DNA from: WHTK01 sp965197795
GTDB taxonomy: Bacteria; Chloroflexota; Dehalococcoidia; DSTF01; WHTK01
Length of the DNA stretch: 64,000 nt
Assembly (NCBI GenBank): GCA_965197795.1
Contig: OZ240228.1
Location: 3,038,001 to 3,102,000 of the forward strand
Direction of reading: 5' to 3'
The notes beneath the pieces were generated by a model that saw only the letters and a list, made by a program, of their open reading frames with translations, did no database searches and was not told the origin of the DNA. This document shows, one piece after another, positions 43,896 to 52,479 of this stretch. Positions within the stretch are counted from its first letter, which is position 1; every line of letters starts with the position of its first letter. A program made the position numbers and the translations under genes.

Positions 43896-45193
43896 GACGC
43901 GGCGCTGCTGGGCTTCAGCGAAGCGAGGAACTCGATGTTGTCGTGCGAGCGGCCCAGCGAGTCGAGCAGGCGCTCGGTGGCCTCGGTCGGGTTTGCGGAG
44001 TTGGCGGCGAGCATCGCCGTCATGCGGCGCGCCAGCCAGACCTTGGTCAGCGTGTCCTCGTCCAGCAGCAATTCCTCCCGGCGGGTGCTGCTGCGTGAGA
44101 CGTCGATCGCGGGGTAGATGCGACGCTCGGCCAGGCGGCGGTCGAGGTGCAGCTCCATGTTGCCGGTGCCCTTAAACTCTTCGTAGATCACCTCGTCCAT
44201 ACGGCTGCCGGTGTCGATCAGGCAGGTGGCGATGATCGTGAGGCTGCCGCCCTCGTCCGTGTTGCGGGCGGCGCCGAAGAAGCGCTTCGGCGGATAGAGG
44301 GCGATCGGGTCGATACCACCCGAGAGCGTACGGCCGGAGGGCGGCATCGAGAGGTTGTAGGCCCGGGTCATGCGCGTGATGCTGTCGAGCAGGATGACGA
44401 CGTCTTTGCCGCCCTCGACGAGGCGCTTGGCGCGCTCGAGGGCCATCTCGGCGACGTGCGCGTGGTCCTCGACGGGCTCGTCGAAGGTCGAGGCGATGAC
44501 CTCGCCGTCGACCGACCGCTTCATGTCGGTGACCTCTTCCGGCCGCTCGCCGATGAGCAGGACGATGAGGTGCAGGTCATCGTGGTTGTAGGTGACGCCG
44601 TGGGCGATGTTCTTGAGGATGAACGTCTTGCCGGCTTTCGGCGGCGAGACGATGAGACCTCGCTGGCCGCGACCGATCGGTGAAATCAGGTCAATGACGC
44701 GCTGCGACAGGTTGTCTGATGACGTTTCGAGCGCGATGCGCTCGTCGGGGAAGACAGCTGTGAGCTCCTCGAAGTGCGGCCGTCGCCTGGCCTCCTCGGG
44801 GTCGAGCGCGTTGATCGCTTCGACGCGCAGCAGGCTGAAGTACTTCTCCGTGTCCTTCGGGGCGCGCACCGTGCCGGTGACGTAATCGCCTGTCCGCAGG
44901 CCGAAACGCCGCACCTGAGACTGCGAGACGTAGACGTCTCTGACGCTTGCCAGGTAATTCTCACCGCGCAGGAAGCCGTAGCCGCCCTCGTCGAGGATCT
45001 CGAGCACGCCGGCGCGGAAGACCTGGCCTTCACGCTCGGCCTGGGCCTCGAGGATGCGGTAGATGTAATCCTGTTTTCGGCGCGTCCACTGGCCCATCTC
45101 CAACTCAAACCGGTTGGCGACCAGTTCCAGCTCCTCGCGAGAAAGGCTCTCGAGCGTGGCAACGTCGAAACGCGTCTGTTCTACAGTGGTCAT
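43892..45193 (-). CDS. rho: transcription termination factor Rho
   Basis: Hexameric RNA-dependent ATPase ending transcription. The 433-aa protein has the N-terminal helical and cold-shock-like RNA-binding domain (GVLEILDEGGYGFLRG), Walker A PPKAGKTFIL, Walker B DVVILLDSITR, and the Q/R-loop region of the ATPase. No large N-terminal insertion of the actinobacterial type. Follows pyrG and tal, matching the Bacillus-like order pyrG-tal-rho. Confidence 0.96.
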   Translation of the reverse strand: MTTVEQTRFDVATLESLSREELELVANRFELEMGQWTRRKQDYIYRILEAQAEREGQVFRAGVLEILDEGGYGFLRGENYLASVRDVYVSQSQVRRFGLRTGDYVTGTVRAPKDTEKYFSLLRVEAINALDPEEARRRPHFEELTAVFPDERIALETSSDNLSQRVIDLISPIGRGQRGLIVSPPKAGKTFILKNIAHGVTYNHDDLHLIVLLIGERPEEVTDMKRSVDGEVIASTFDEPVEDHAHVAEMALERAKRLVEGGKDVVILLDSITRMTRAYNLSMPPSGRTLSGGIDPIALYPPKRFFGAARNTDEGGSLTIIATCLIDTGSRMDEVIYEEFKGTGNMELHLDRRLAERRIYPAIDVSRSSTRREELLLDEDTLTKVWLARRMTAMLAANSANPTEATERLLDSLGRSHDNIEFLASLKPSSAAS

Positions 45194-45312
45194 TCAGTGT
45201 TCCGTGACAAGGCTTTGTAGTAGCGGGGAGGCGGCATGAGCAGCCGTCTGGATGAGGCATCCCTTGCGGAAGACAAGAATAGCATGTCGTTCAATAAAAG
45301 CAACCTTGATTG

Positions 45313-45966
45313 CTACACCGACGAGTATTTGTGCGAATCGGCAAGGAATCTCTCAATACCTATATCGGTCAATGGATGCTTAACCATAGCCTGCAGGACG
45401 TTCCAGGGCAGGGTTGCAACGTGAGCCCCAGCGATTGCGGCCTGGGTTACGTGGGTCGGCAGGCGAATGCTGGCCGCCAGTACCTGCGCCGATAGGTCGT
45501 AGTTTTCGAAGATCTCGACCGACTGGCGGACGACTTCCATCCCGTCCATGCCCATGTCGTCGATGCGTCCGACGAACGGGCTGATGTAGGTGCAGCCGGC
45601 CAGCGCCGCAAGCAGCGCCTGATTGGCGGAGAAGACCAGCGTCATATTGATCTTGATGCCTTCTTTGGCCAGCGTTGAGGCTGCCTCGAGACCGACCGCG
45701 TCGATCGGGATTTTGACCACCACGTTGGGATGCCAGGCGGCGATCTCTTGCCCCTCTATGAGCAGGCCTTCGACGTCACGCGAGGTGCACTCGGCGGAAA
45801 CGGGTCCGTCGATGAGCTCGCAGATCTCGATCACCTGGTCACGGTACGTGCCGGAGCCAGCCTCTTTAGCCATTAGCGACGGGTTGGTGGTGACGCCAGC
45901 CAGGACGCCCATCTTGTGGGCGGCGCGAATTTCGTCGATGTTTGCCGTGTCGAGGAAGAGACGCAT
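45313..45966 (-). CDS. tal: transaldolase, TalC/F6P aldolase type
   Basis: Pentose phosphate pathway enzyme (or fructose-6-phosphate aldolase-like). The 217-aa protein starts MRLFLDTANIDEIRAAHKMG, has GVTTNPSLMAKE, the Schiff-base Lys in VVVKIPID and SPFVGRIDD. Short class of the family. AAGGAGG upstream of ATG. Middle gene of the pyrG-tal-rho series. Confidence 0.93.
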   Translation of the reverse strand: MRLFLDTANIDEIRAAHKMGVLAGVTTNPSLMAKEAGSGTYRDQVIEICELIDGPVSAECTSRDVEGLLIEGQEIAAWHPNVVVKIPIDAVGLEAASTLAKEGIKINMTLVFSANQALLAALAGCTYISPFVGRIDDMGMDGMEVVRQSVEIFENYDLSAQVLAASIRLPTHVTQAAIAGAHVATLPWNVLQAMVKHPLTDIGIERFLADSHKYSSV

Positions 45967-46057
45967 CTACTGCCTCCTTTAACGCTTTTACAAGCTCAGG
46001 GTTAATCGCTGAGCGGCGCAATTTGTGCGGGTTGTGTCCCTGGCTCTGCCTGTCTAG

Positions 46058-47707
46058 CTACGAACCTGGAGTCGCAACCGGCTCTTCTGCCGCCTTCGAT
46101 GCGGCAATCTGGGTGCGGTCTCTGGCGGCGCGAACCAACTCGCGAAACAGCGGATGGGCATGATCAGGCCGGGAGCGGAATTCCGGGTGGAACTGCGTTC
46201 CGACCATGAAGGGATGGTCGCGAACCTCGCAGACCTCGACCAGCGAGCCGTCCGGTGACGTTCCGCTGGCGATGAGGCCGAACTGCTCCAGCACCTCGCG
46301 GTACTTGTTGTTGAACTCGTAGCGGTGGCGATGGCGCTCGCGAATATCGTCCACACCGTACGCTGCGTGCGCCTTACTGCCAGGCGTCAGATGGCAAGCG
46401 TACGAGCCAAGTCGCATCGTGCCGCCCTTATCCTCGATACCCTGCTGCTCTGAGAGCAGGCTGATCACCGGGTTCGGCGTCTCAGGGTCGAACTCGGTCG
46501 AGTTGACCGCGTCTGTGCCGAGTGCTGAGCGGGCCGCCTCGACGACCATGACCTGCATGCCGAGGCAGAGGCCGAGATACGGTATCTGGTTCTCGCGCGC
46601 ATGTCGCGCCGCGATGACCTTGCCCTCGATGCCGCGTTCGCCGAAGCCGCCCGGCACGACGATGGCATCGACACCACGCAGATTGGCCGCCACGTTCGAG
46701 GCGTCAATCGACTCCGAGTGGACCCAGAGCATCTCTATCTCGGTGTCCAACGCGCCGCCGGCGTGGATTAGGGCTTCTTTGACCGACATATAAGCGTCTT
46801 GCAGCTCGACGTATTTGCCGACGATAGCGACCTTGATGCTACTGGCCGGATGCAGCAACTGCTCGACCAGTTTGCGCCAATCGCTGAGGTCGCGTTCGGC
46901 AGCCTCCAGGCCGAGGCGTTCGACGATGTAATCGCCGAGGCCGGCGTCCTCGAGCAGCCCGGGCACCTCGTAGATACTGCGTACGGTGGGCATCGGCACG
47001 ACGGCGCGCCGCTCGACGTCGCAGAACAACGCCAGCTTGTCGCGGGTCTCAATCGAGACCGGATAGTCGCTGCGCGGCAGGATGACGTCTGGCTGGATAC
47101 CGGTCCGGCGCAGCTCCTGGACGGAGTGCTGGGTCGGCTTCGTCTTGAGCTCGCCCGTCGCCGAGATGTAAGGCAGGTACGTGACGTGGATGGCGAGGAT
47201 GTCGTCCGAGTTTTCCTCGCGGCGCATCTGCCGGATCGCTTCGAGGAAGACCTGCCCCTCGATGTCGCCTACCGTGCCGCCGACCTCGCAGATCACGACC
47301 TGCGCGCCGGTGATGTGACCGATGCCACGAATGCGCGTCTTGATCTCCTGGGTCAGGTGAGGCACAGCTTGAATGGTGCCACCGAGGAAGTCGCCGCGCC
47401 GTTCCTTCTGAATCGTTGAGTTGTAGACCTGGCCCATCGTCAGGGAGCTGGCCTTGGTCAGGTCCTCGTCGATGAAGCGCTCGTAGTGCCCGAGATCGAG
47501 GTCGGTCTCGGCGCCGTCCGAGGTGACGAAGACCTCGCCATGCTGATAGGGCGACATGGTGCCGGGATCGATATTGAGGTACGGGTCTAGTTTCTGGATC
47601 GAGACGGTAACATGACGGCTCTTGAGGATTCGACCGAGAGCTGCTGCCGTAATGCCTTTGCCGACGCCGCTAACTACGCCGCCGGTGACGAAGATGTACT
47701 TTGGCAT
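46058..47707 (-). CDS. pyrG: CTP synthase
   Basis: Converts UTP to CTP with glutamine. The 549-aa protein has the synthetase N-terminus (KYIFVTGGVVSGVGKGI, KLDPYLNIDPGTMSPYQHGE) and a class I glutaminase domain with nucleophile in GLCLGMQ and HPEF near the C-terminus. AGGGGATCA precedes the ATG. Confidence 0.97.
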   Translation of the reverse strand: MPKYIFVTGGVVSGVGKGITAAALGRILKSRHVTVSIQKLDPYLNIDPGTMSPYQHGEVFVTSDGAETDLDLGHYERFIDEDLTKASSLTMGQVYNSTIQKERRGDFLGGTIQAVPHLTQEIKTRIRGIGHITGAQVVICEVGGTVGDIEGQVFLEAIRQMRREENSDDILAIHVTYLPYISATGELKTKPTQHSVQELRRTGIQPDVILPRSDYPVSIETRDKLALFCDVERRAVVPMPTVRSIYEVPGLLEDAGLGDYIVERLGLEAAERDLSDWRKLVEQLLHPASSIKVAIVGKYVELQDAYMSVKEALIHAGGALDTEIEMLWVHSESIDASNVAANLRGVDAIVVPGGFGERGIEGKVIAARHARENQIPYLGLCLGMQVMVVEAARSALGTDAVNSTEFDPETPNPVISLLSEQQGIEDKGGTMRLGSYACHLTPGSKAHAAYGVDDIRERHRHRYEFNNKYREVLEQFGLIASGTSPDGSLVEVCEVRDHPFMVGTQFHPEFRSRPDHAHPLFRELVRAARDRTQIAASKAAEEPVATPGS

Positions 47708-47862
47708 TGATCCCCTGGGGGAGTGGGCGCTGAATCGGCTTGCCGCGCCTAGGCCCGCTACTACTTTATCAGCCAGACGCTCGAGGAATCAATGCGGCAA
47801 TGGGGAAAAAGTCTGCGCACTAGAGCAATTCTAAGGCCATGTGACGTTGTGCCAGGCTTTGC

Positions 47863-47868
47863 TACGAT
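47863..47868 (+). promoter_or_regulatory. -10 box of leaderless small membrane protein gene
   Basis: TACGAT, spacer ctgcgg, then GTG at 47875. Confidence 0.5.
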
Positions 47869-47874
47869 CTGCGG

Positions 47875-48102
47875 GTGACGAACGAGGAGAACCCGGAAGA
47901 GATACCGCAGCAGGCTACGCCGTTGCTGGCGGTCGTGCGCATCGTCTCGGTGCTGGGCATGTCGTTTGGCATCGCCTTCGGGCTGTTCCTGCTGCTGGGT
48001 GCCTGGTGGTTGCCGGCGCTGGCGTCTTTCGCCTCGGCGGTACCCTTCTTCATCGTGATGCGCTACGTCGAAAAGCACACCGGCGCGGATGACTCCGGCT
48101 GA
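47875..48102 (+). CDS. small two-helix membrane protein
   Basis: The 75-aa product has a charged N-terminus and two hydrophobic helices (about 17-40 and 44-60), ending in a polar tail. It resembles AtpZ/AtpI-like small membrane proteins only in general shape. GTG start exactly six bases after TACGAT supports expression. Unknown role. Confidence 0.6.
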   Translation: MTNEENPEEIPQQATPLLAVVRIVSVLGMSFGIAFGLFLLLGAWWLPALASFASAVPFFIVMRYVEKHTGADDSG

Positions 48103-48239
48103 GTTTGCGCTGATCACGCTGCGGTCGAAGCCGAGTATGGCAACGGTAACGCCCACTTCGGTCGTCATGATTACGTCATAGCGAGAACGAAGGTCGGAGC
48201 ACTCCGGAACCAGCGCGAGGAGAACAAAAGCCGTCCCGT

Positions 48240-48422
48240 TTAGAAATACTCGGGCAGTTCCTTGGCCAACGCGTCGCGGATACGAGTACGCACGGAGACC
48301 CACGGATCGGGTTTCTCAAATTCCAAACCAGTCAGCTGTTCGAACAAGGCGACATATTTGTTGCTGAACTCTATCAAGATCTCGGCGGGGATTTTCGGAA
48401 TTGGATCTTTGTGGGGTCGCAT
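48240..48422 (-). CDS. purC: C-terminal fragment of frameshifted PurC
   Basis: The 60-codon frame continues the purC protein after a one-base shift: HKDPIPKIPAEILIEFSNKY and the last residues up to LPEYF. In the family, CDP(Y/H)KDPIP is contiguous, which places the lesion at the G4 run 48413-48416 (a C run on the coding strand), where one base seems missing. The nominal ATG of this frame is probably not used. Confidence 0.75.
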   Translation of the reverse strand: MRPHKDPIPKIPAEILIEFSNKYVALFEQLTGLEFEKPDPWVSVRTRIRDALAKELPEYF

Positions 48423-49225
48423 TGGCTAACAATCCACAATCGCAGGAATTCCTTATCCAGACTGTCCGGCTCTTCACCGGCCTCAAACTTTTTCTGATAG
48501 GTTTCAGCAATCCAAAAGCGACTGGAATCCGGAGTATGAATTTCATCGGCGACCACAATCACGCCATTTTCATCAAGACCGAACTCATATTTGGTATCTA
48601 CTAAGATGAGTCCCTTCTTGGCTGCCAGTTCTTGTCCACGGGCAAATAGTGCCAGACTTCTTTCCGCCAACTCGTACCATTGTTCGGTCGTCACAAGCTG
48701 GGTTTCGAGGACTTCCGATTCCGTAATCGGCGCGTCATGCTCTCCTTGAGCGGGTTTCGTTGTCGGCGTTATGATCGGTTTGGGCAGTTTCTGATTCTTC
48801 TTCAGGCCTTCTGGAAATTCATGACCGTATAACACCCTCTCGCCTCGAGCATACATTGGCCAAGCGCTGGTGTTGGTAGAACCTGTGAGGTAGGACCGTA
48901 CCACCATCTCGATCGGCAACATGTCGAGGTCTTTGACCATAACGACGTTCGGGTCCGGGTAAGAAATCACATGGTTTGGACAAATATCTTCGGTTTCATC
49001 AAACCAATAGCGTGCTGTTTGGGTCAGCACCTGGCCTTTATACGGTACGGCGGCGAAAACCTGATCAAACGCAGATTGACGGTCGGTTGAAATCAACAGG
49101 CGTCGCCGATCCGATAATCGGTAGGCATCCCGCACCTTGTTGCGGTTAAAACCCGGCAATTCACTATATTCTGCATCGGTTAGACAATTGTCCATGAGTT
49201 GTAAGTTGCTGGTCCGTCGCGCCAT
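48374..49225 (-). CDS. purC: phosphoribosylaminoimidazole-succinocarboxamide synthase (frameshifted)
   Basis: Purine-pathway SAICAR synthase. The 283-aa frame has YSELPGFNRNKVRDAYRL, LISTDRQSAFDQV, MLPIEMVVRSYLTGST and VLVDTKYEFGLDENG-like segments, then ends early at the frameshift, with the C-terminus at 48240-48422. GC is far lower than neighbours and no other pur gene is nearby, so horizontal transfer is likely. Weak AAGAGG 12 bases before ATG. Confidence 0.85.
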   Translation of the reverse strand: MARRTSNLQLMDNCLTDAEYSELPGFNRNKVRDAYRLSDRRRLLISTDRQSAFDQVFAAVPYKGQVLTQTARYWFDETEDICPNHVISYPDPNVVMVKDLDMLPIEMVVRSYLTGSTNTSAWPMYARGERVLYGHEFPEGLKKNQKLPKPIITPTTKPAQGEHDAPITESEVLETQLVTTEQWYELAERSLALFARGQELAAKKGLILVDTKYEFGLDENGVIVVADEIHTPDSSRFWIAETYQKKFEAGEEPDSLDKEFLRLWIVSQCDPTKIQFRKSPPRS

Positions 49226-49337
49226 AAAGTTGACACCTCTTAATAGTCTTCTGTTCTACGACCCACGCACCGCTCTGTGCGGAGCCTCTGGGCCATGCGC
49301 CTATTTTACTTCTTATATGGAGCATCGGGGTGCGCAG

Positions 49338-49352
49338 TTATGTTATCGTGAA
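49338..49352 (+). promoter_or_regulatory. 15-base motif TTATGTTATCGTGAA, copy in the cinA leader
   Basis: Exact match to the minus-strand motif before the copper operon. Points toward cinA, about 200 bases upstream of it. Confidence 0.4.
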
Positions 49353-49454
49353 GTAGTTTCAGTTCCCGGACTGCTAACGCCGACCGCGTTCTCGTGATCC
49401 GGCTCAACTCGCGTAAACTTCTCGGTAAAGTTAGCGTCTCGCAACTTTGAGGAT

Positions 49455-49484
49455 CGCCCGTTATGCTACGGGCGGTTTTCGTTT
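49455..49484 (+). terminator. orphan rho-independent terminator in cinA leader
   Basis: Stem CGCCCGT/ACGGGCG (49455-49461, 49468-49474), loop TATGCT, then GTTTTCGTTT. No plus-strand gene precedes it closely, so it probably acts inside a leader or ends a short RNA. Confidence 0.65.
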
Positions 49485-49542
49485 CCGCCGAATCTGAGAA
49501 TCGCTCGGAATGCGCCTAGATCGCTCAAAAAGGGCTTGCACT

Positions 49543-50778
49543 TTGAACGCAGAGATCGTCTCCATCGGCACCGAAATCCTGCTCGGCGAGATCGTCGACA
49601 CCAACAGCGCCTACATCGCAGAGCGCCTGCCCTCGCTGGGAATCGATGTCTATTACAAGCACGTCGTCGGCGATAACCTGAACCGGCTGGCCGAAGTGAT
49701 CGGGCGGGCGCGCGAACGCGCCGACATCGTGATTACGACGGGCGGCCTCGGGCCAACCGAGGACGACCTGACGCGCGAGGCGATCGCGGCGGTTCATGGT
49801 GAAGAAACCGCCGTTGACCCGGGGCTCGAAACCTGGCTGCGCGACCTCTACAAGCGCCGCAGCAACGTCATGCCGGAACGCAACCTCAAACAGACCTGGC
49901 TGATCCCCTCGGCCCGATCGATCAACAACCCGCGCGGCACAGCGCCGGGCTGGTGGGCGGAGCGCAACGGCAAGATCGTCATCGCCATGCCCGGACCGCC
50001 CTCCGAAATGAGCCGCATGTGGGAGGAAGAGGTTGCGCCTCAACTGGCGAAGCTTTCGACCGGTAGCGTGCTGATCAAGCGGACGATCAAGACAGCCGGG
50101 ATGGGCGAGAGCAACGTCGACGAAGCGATCAGCCACCTGCTCAAGGGCAACAACCCATCGATAGGTCTGTACGCCCGCGCCGACGGCGTCCACGTGCGCA
50201 TGGGCGCCAAGGCAGCGACCGCCGAGGAAGCCCGCGCGCTGATCGAGCCGGTGGAGGCGGAGATTCGCCAGATATTGGAGCCGCACATCTGGGGCACCGA
50301 TGACGACACGTTCGAGAGCGTGGTGGGCGAAACGCTGGCGCAGCGAGGGCTGACGCTGGCGGCGATGGAGTCCTGCACCGGCGGCCTGCTTTCCGACACG
50401 ATCACCAACGTGCCGGGTAGCAGCCGCTACTTCAGAGGAGGCATCGTGTCGTACGCTACAGAGGTCAAGGAGATGATGGGCGTCGACCCGACGATCATCT
50501 CGGAGCACGGCGTCGTCAGCGCGGAGACGGCTGCGGCGATGGCCGCGGCGGTGCGACGGCAGCTGCGGGCCGACATCGGCATCGGTGTCACCGGTGTCGC
50601 CGGTCCGGATCCCCAGGACGGCGTGCCGGTGGGCCAGGTCTACATCGCGCTGGACGGTGGCGAGAAGATCCCGCCACAAGCGCTGACCTTCCAGTTCAAC
50701 CAATCGCGGACGGCGATCAAGCGACGCGCCGTGACGCAGGCGATCATGCTGCTGCGAAGGGCGCTGGTAGGCGATTAA
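49543..50778 (+). CDS. cinA: CinA family protein (nicotinamide-nucleotide amidase)
   Basis: Competence/damage-inducible type protein acting on NMN and ADP-ribose pyrophosphate. The 411-aa product has the N-terminal MoCF-like domain (AEIVSIGTEILLGEIVDTNS, TTGGLGPTEDDLTREA) and the C-terminal amidase domain (LAAMESCTGGLLSD, GVTGVAGPDPQDG). TTG at 49543 fits the family N-terminus; an ATG at 49510 adds 11 residues. Confidence 0.93.
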   Translation: MNAEIVSIGTEILLGEIVDTNSAYIAERLPSLGIDVYYKHVVGDNLNRLAEVIGRARERADIVITTGGLGPTEDDLTREAIAAVHGEETAVDPGLETWLRDLYKRRSNVMPERNLKQTWLIPSARSINNPRGTAPGWWAERNGKIVIAMPGPPSEMSRMWEEEVAPQLAKLSTGSVLIKRTIKTAGMGESNVDEAISHLLKGNNPSIGLYARADGVHVRMGAKAATAEEARALIEPVEAEIRQILEPHIWGTDDDTFESVVGETLAQRGLTLAAMESCTGGLLSDTITNVPGSSRYFRGGIVSYATEVKEMMGVDPTIISEHGVVSAETAAAMAAAVRRQLRADIGIGVTGVAGPDPQDGVPVGQVYIALDGGEKIPPQALTFQFNQSRTAIKRRAVTQAIMLLRRALVGD

Positions 50779-50818
50779 TACGAGGCCTCGAAGCACACCG
50801 CCTGAGCTCTGGGAGAAG

Positions 50819-51259
50819 TTGAAGCCGCTTGCAATAGAGAAGCGAACCTCGCAAACGGATGCGGAGAAGGTGCTGTGGACAGCTCTTCGGGCTCACCGCT
50901 TCTCGGGCTGGAAGTTTCGTTGCCAGCATGCGATCGGTCGCTTTATCGTGGACTTCTACTGTTCGAAGTCACGTTTGGTGATCGAGGTCGACGGTCCGAT
51001 CCACAATTACTCGCGGATCGAGGACGAAGAGAGGCAATCGTACCTCGAGAACTTGGGCCTTCGCGTTTTGCGCCTCAGCAACCTAGCGGTGCTGGTAGAC
51101 ACGGAGAGAGTTCTGAATGAACTCGGCAAGGCGTTGGAAACCTCTCCTCCTGCTGCCGCTTCCCCCTCTCTACCTGGTGGAGGGGGACTAAGGCGTGAGA
51201 GGTCGACGGCGTTCCGAGTCACGTCCAGAGCTTTCGTCCTCGATGAACGGCTCGCTTGA
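50819..51259 (+). CDS. DUF559 (Vsr-like endonuclease fold) protein
   Basis: The 146-aa product has AEKVLWTALRAHRFSGWKFRCQ, then FIVDFYCSKSRLVIEVDGP, the PD-(D/E)XK-like D and ExD residues of DUF559. In the family, conserved residues (PPELWEKLKPLA) begin upstream of this TTG, in frame back to an ATT at 50774. So the real start may be a rare codon overlapping cinA. The last about 40 residues are of low complexity and derived from a palindromic repeat. Confidence 0.75.
   Translation: MKPLAIEKRTSQTDAEKVLWTALRAHRFSGWKFRCQHAIGRFIVDFYCSKSRLVIEVDGPIHNYSRIEDEERQSYLENLGLRVLRLSNLAVLVDTERVLNELGKALETSPPAAASPSLPGGGGLRRERSTAFRVTSRAFVLDERLA
51161..51187. repeat. palindrome in the DUF559 C-terminal end
   Basis: TCCCCCTC and GAGGGGGA, 8-bp stem with an 11-base loop. 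It resembles dispersed C-rich palindromic repeats and encodes the PSLPGGGG segment. Confidence 0.5.
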
Positions 51260-51271
51260 GGGGAGGGGTTA

Positions 51272-52426
51272 ATGGGCTGGTCGCAGTTCCGTAACGTTGG
51301 TCTGACACATCACGAACCGCTGAAGTCGGTCAAGGGGTACACGCTCGTCGCGCCGCTTTCGGGCGACTCGGCCTACCTGGTCAACATGGATGGACTGGTG
51401 GTCCAGCGCTGGCGCTCCGAGGGCTTTCGCGTCTTCAAGGCTCAGCTGCAGCCGGACGGCCATCTGCTGATGCTCTGCAACGATGCGTCTCTGCCGACGC
51501 CGAACCCACAGCCGGGCGAAGTCCTGCCCTATGAGCAGAACATCAGACGCATCGGTGGCGCCTCTACCCACCTGTTCGAGGTCGACTGGGACGGCAACGT
51601 GGTGTGGGAATACCGCAACCAGGCGATGCATCACGACTTCGTGCGATTGCCCAACGGCAATACGCTGCTGCCGGAGGACGTCGAGCTGCCGCCGGAACTG
51701 GCTCGCGAGGTCGGGGGCGGCATCCGCGAGAAGATGCCGCCGATGCTGTCGGACGATTTCGTTGAGATCGACGCGAAGGGCAAGGAGGTGCGCCGCGTCC
51801 ATCTCTGGAAGCTACTTGACCCGCGGCGCGATCCGATCTGCAACCTGGAGCGGCGCCTGGAGTGGACGCATACCAACAGCCTCGACGTGACGCCTGAAGG
51901 CGGTATCGTCTTTTCCTGCCGCATCAACAGCCGAATTGGCATCATCGATCCCTCCGGTGAGCGCCTGTCCTGGAAGTACGGCTTCCCCGACATCTCTCAC
52001 CAGCACCACGCGACCGCGCTGCCCAACGGCAACGTCCAGGTCTTCGATAACGGGATGCACCGCCGGGGGACTCCGAGGTCCGCAGTCGTGGAGGTCGACC
52101 CGAAGACGAACCAGATCGTCTGGCAGTTCATCGGTACGCCCGAGGCCCAGTTCTTCAGCGGCCACATCTCGGCTGCGCAACGATTGCGTGGCGACAACGT
52201 GCTGGTGACAGAGGGCACGCCGGGGTCGGTCTTCGAGGTTACGCGGCAAGGCGACGTCGTGTGGGAGTGGATCAGCCCGTTCATGAACCTGAACGCGCAG
52301 GGACAGCTGCTCGGCTGGCTGTTCCGCGCCCTACGCTACGAGCTCGACTATACGGGACTGGCGGACCGCGATCTGGACCCGAGGCGGTACCGTGAGCTGA
52401 ACCGCGCCCACGGCCTGGGGGAGTAG
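51272..52426 (+). CDS. arylsulfotransferase (ASST) family protein
   Basis: The 384-aa beta-propeller protein has repeated motifs typical of ASST: LVNMDGLVVQRWRSEG, HLFEVDWDGNVVWEYRN, HHDFVRLPNGNTL and the central LEWTHTNSLDVTPEGGIVFS. Conserved histidines (HHD, HHA) would line the active site. There is no signal peptide, whereas many homologues are secreted. GGGGAGGGG precedes the ATG. May be a sulfotransferase or a non-catalytic propeller. Confidence 0.85.
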   Translation: MGWSQFRNVGLTHHEPLKSVKGYTLVAPLSGDSAYLVNMDGLVVQRWRSEGFRVFKAQLQPDGHLLMLCNDASLPTPNPQPGEVLPYEQNIRRIGGASTHLFEVDWDGNVVWEYRNQAMHHDFVRLPNGNTLLPEDVELPPELAREVGGGIREKMPPMLSDDFVEIDAKGKEVRRVHLWKLLDPRRDPICNLERRLEWTHTNSLDVTPEGGIVFSCRINSRIGIIDPSGERLSWKYGFPDISHQHHATALPNGNVQVFDNGMHRRGTPRSAVVEVDPKTNQIVWQFIGTPEAQFFSGHISAAQRLRGDNVLVTEGTPGSVFEVTRQGDVVWEWISPFMNLNAQGQLLGWLFRALRYELDYTGLADRDLDPRRYRELNRAHGLGE

Positions 52427-52479
52427 CGAACCTCGCGTCGCTCCAGGTGTAGACAGCCCATATACTTTTATAAGTAGCC

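Larger units (their letters stand above)
49226..49542. other. 317-base purC-cinA intergenic/leader region
   Basis: AT-rich near purC. Carries a copy of the 15-base motif (49338-49352), alternative short hairpins (49415-49448) and an orphan plus-strand terminator (49455-49484). No gene supported. Confidence 0.55.

Noticed and set aside
47761..48303. Minus-strand frame opposite the small membrane protein at 47875
   Set aside because: The plus-strand gene has a leaderless -10 box and clear membrane helices; the minus frame shows nothing recognisable.
48405..48425. Programmed frameshifting in purC
   Set aside because: No slippery heptamer or downstream pseudoknot evident; an indel in a C run is the simpler explanation.
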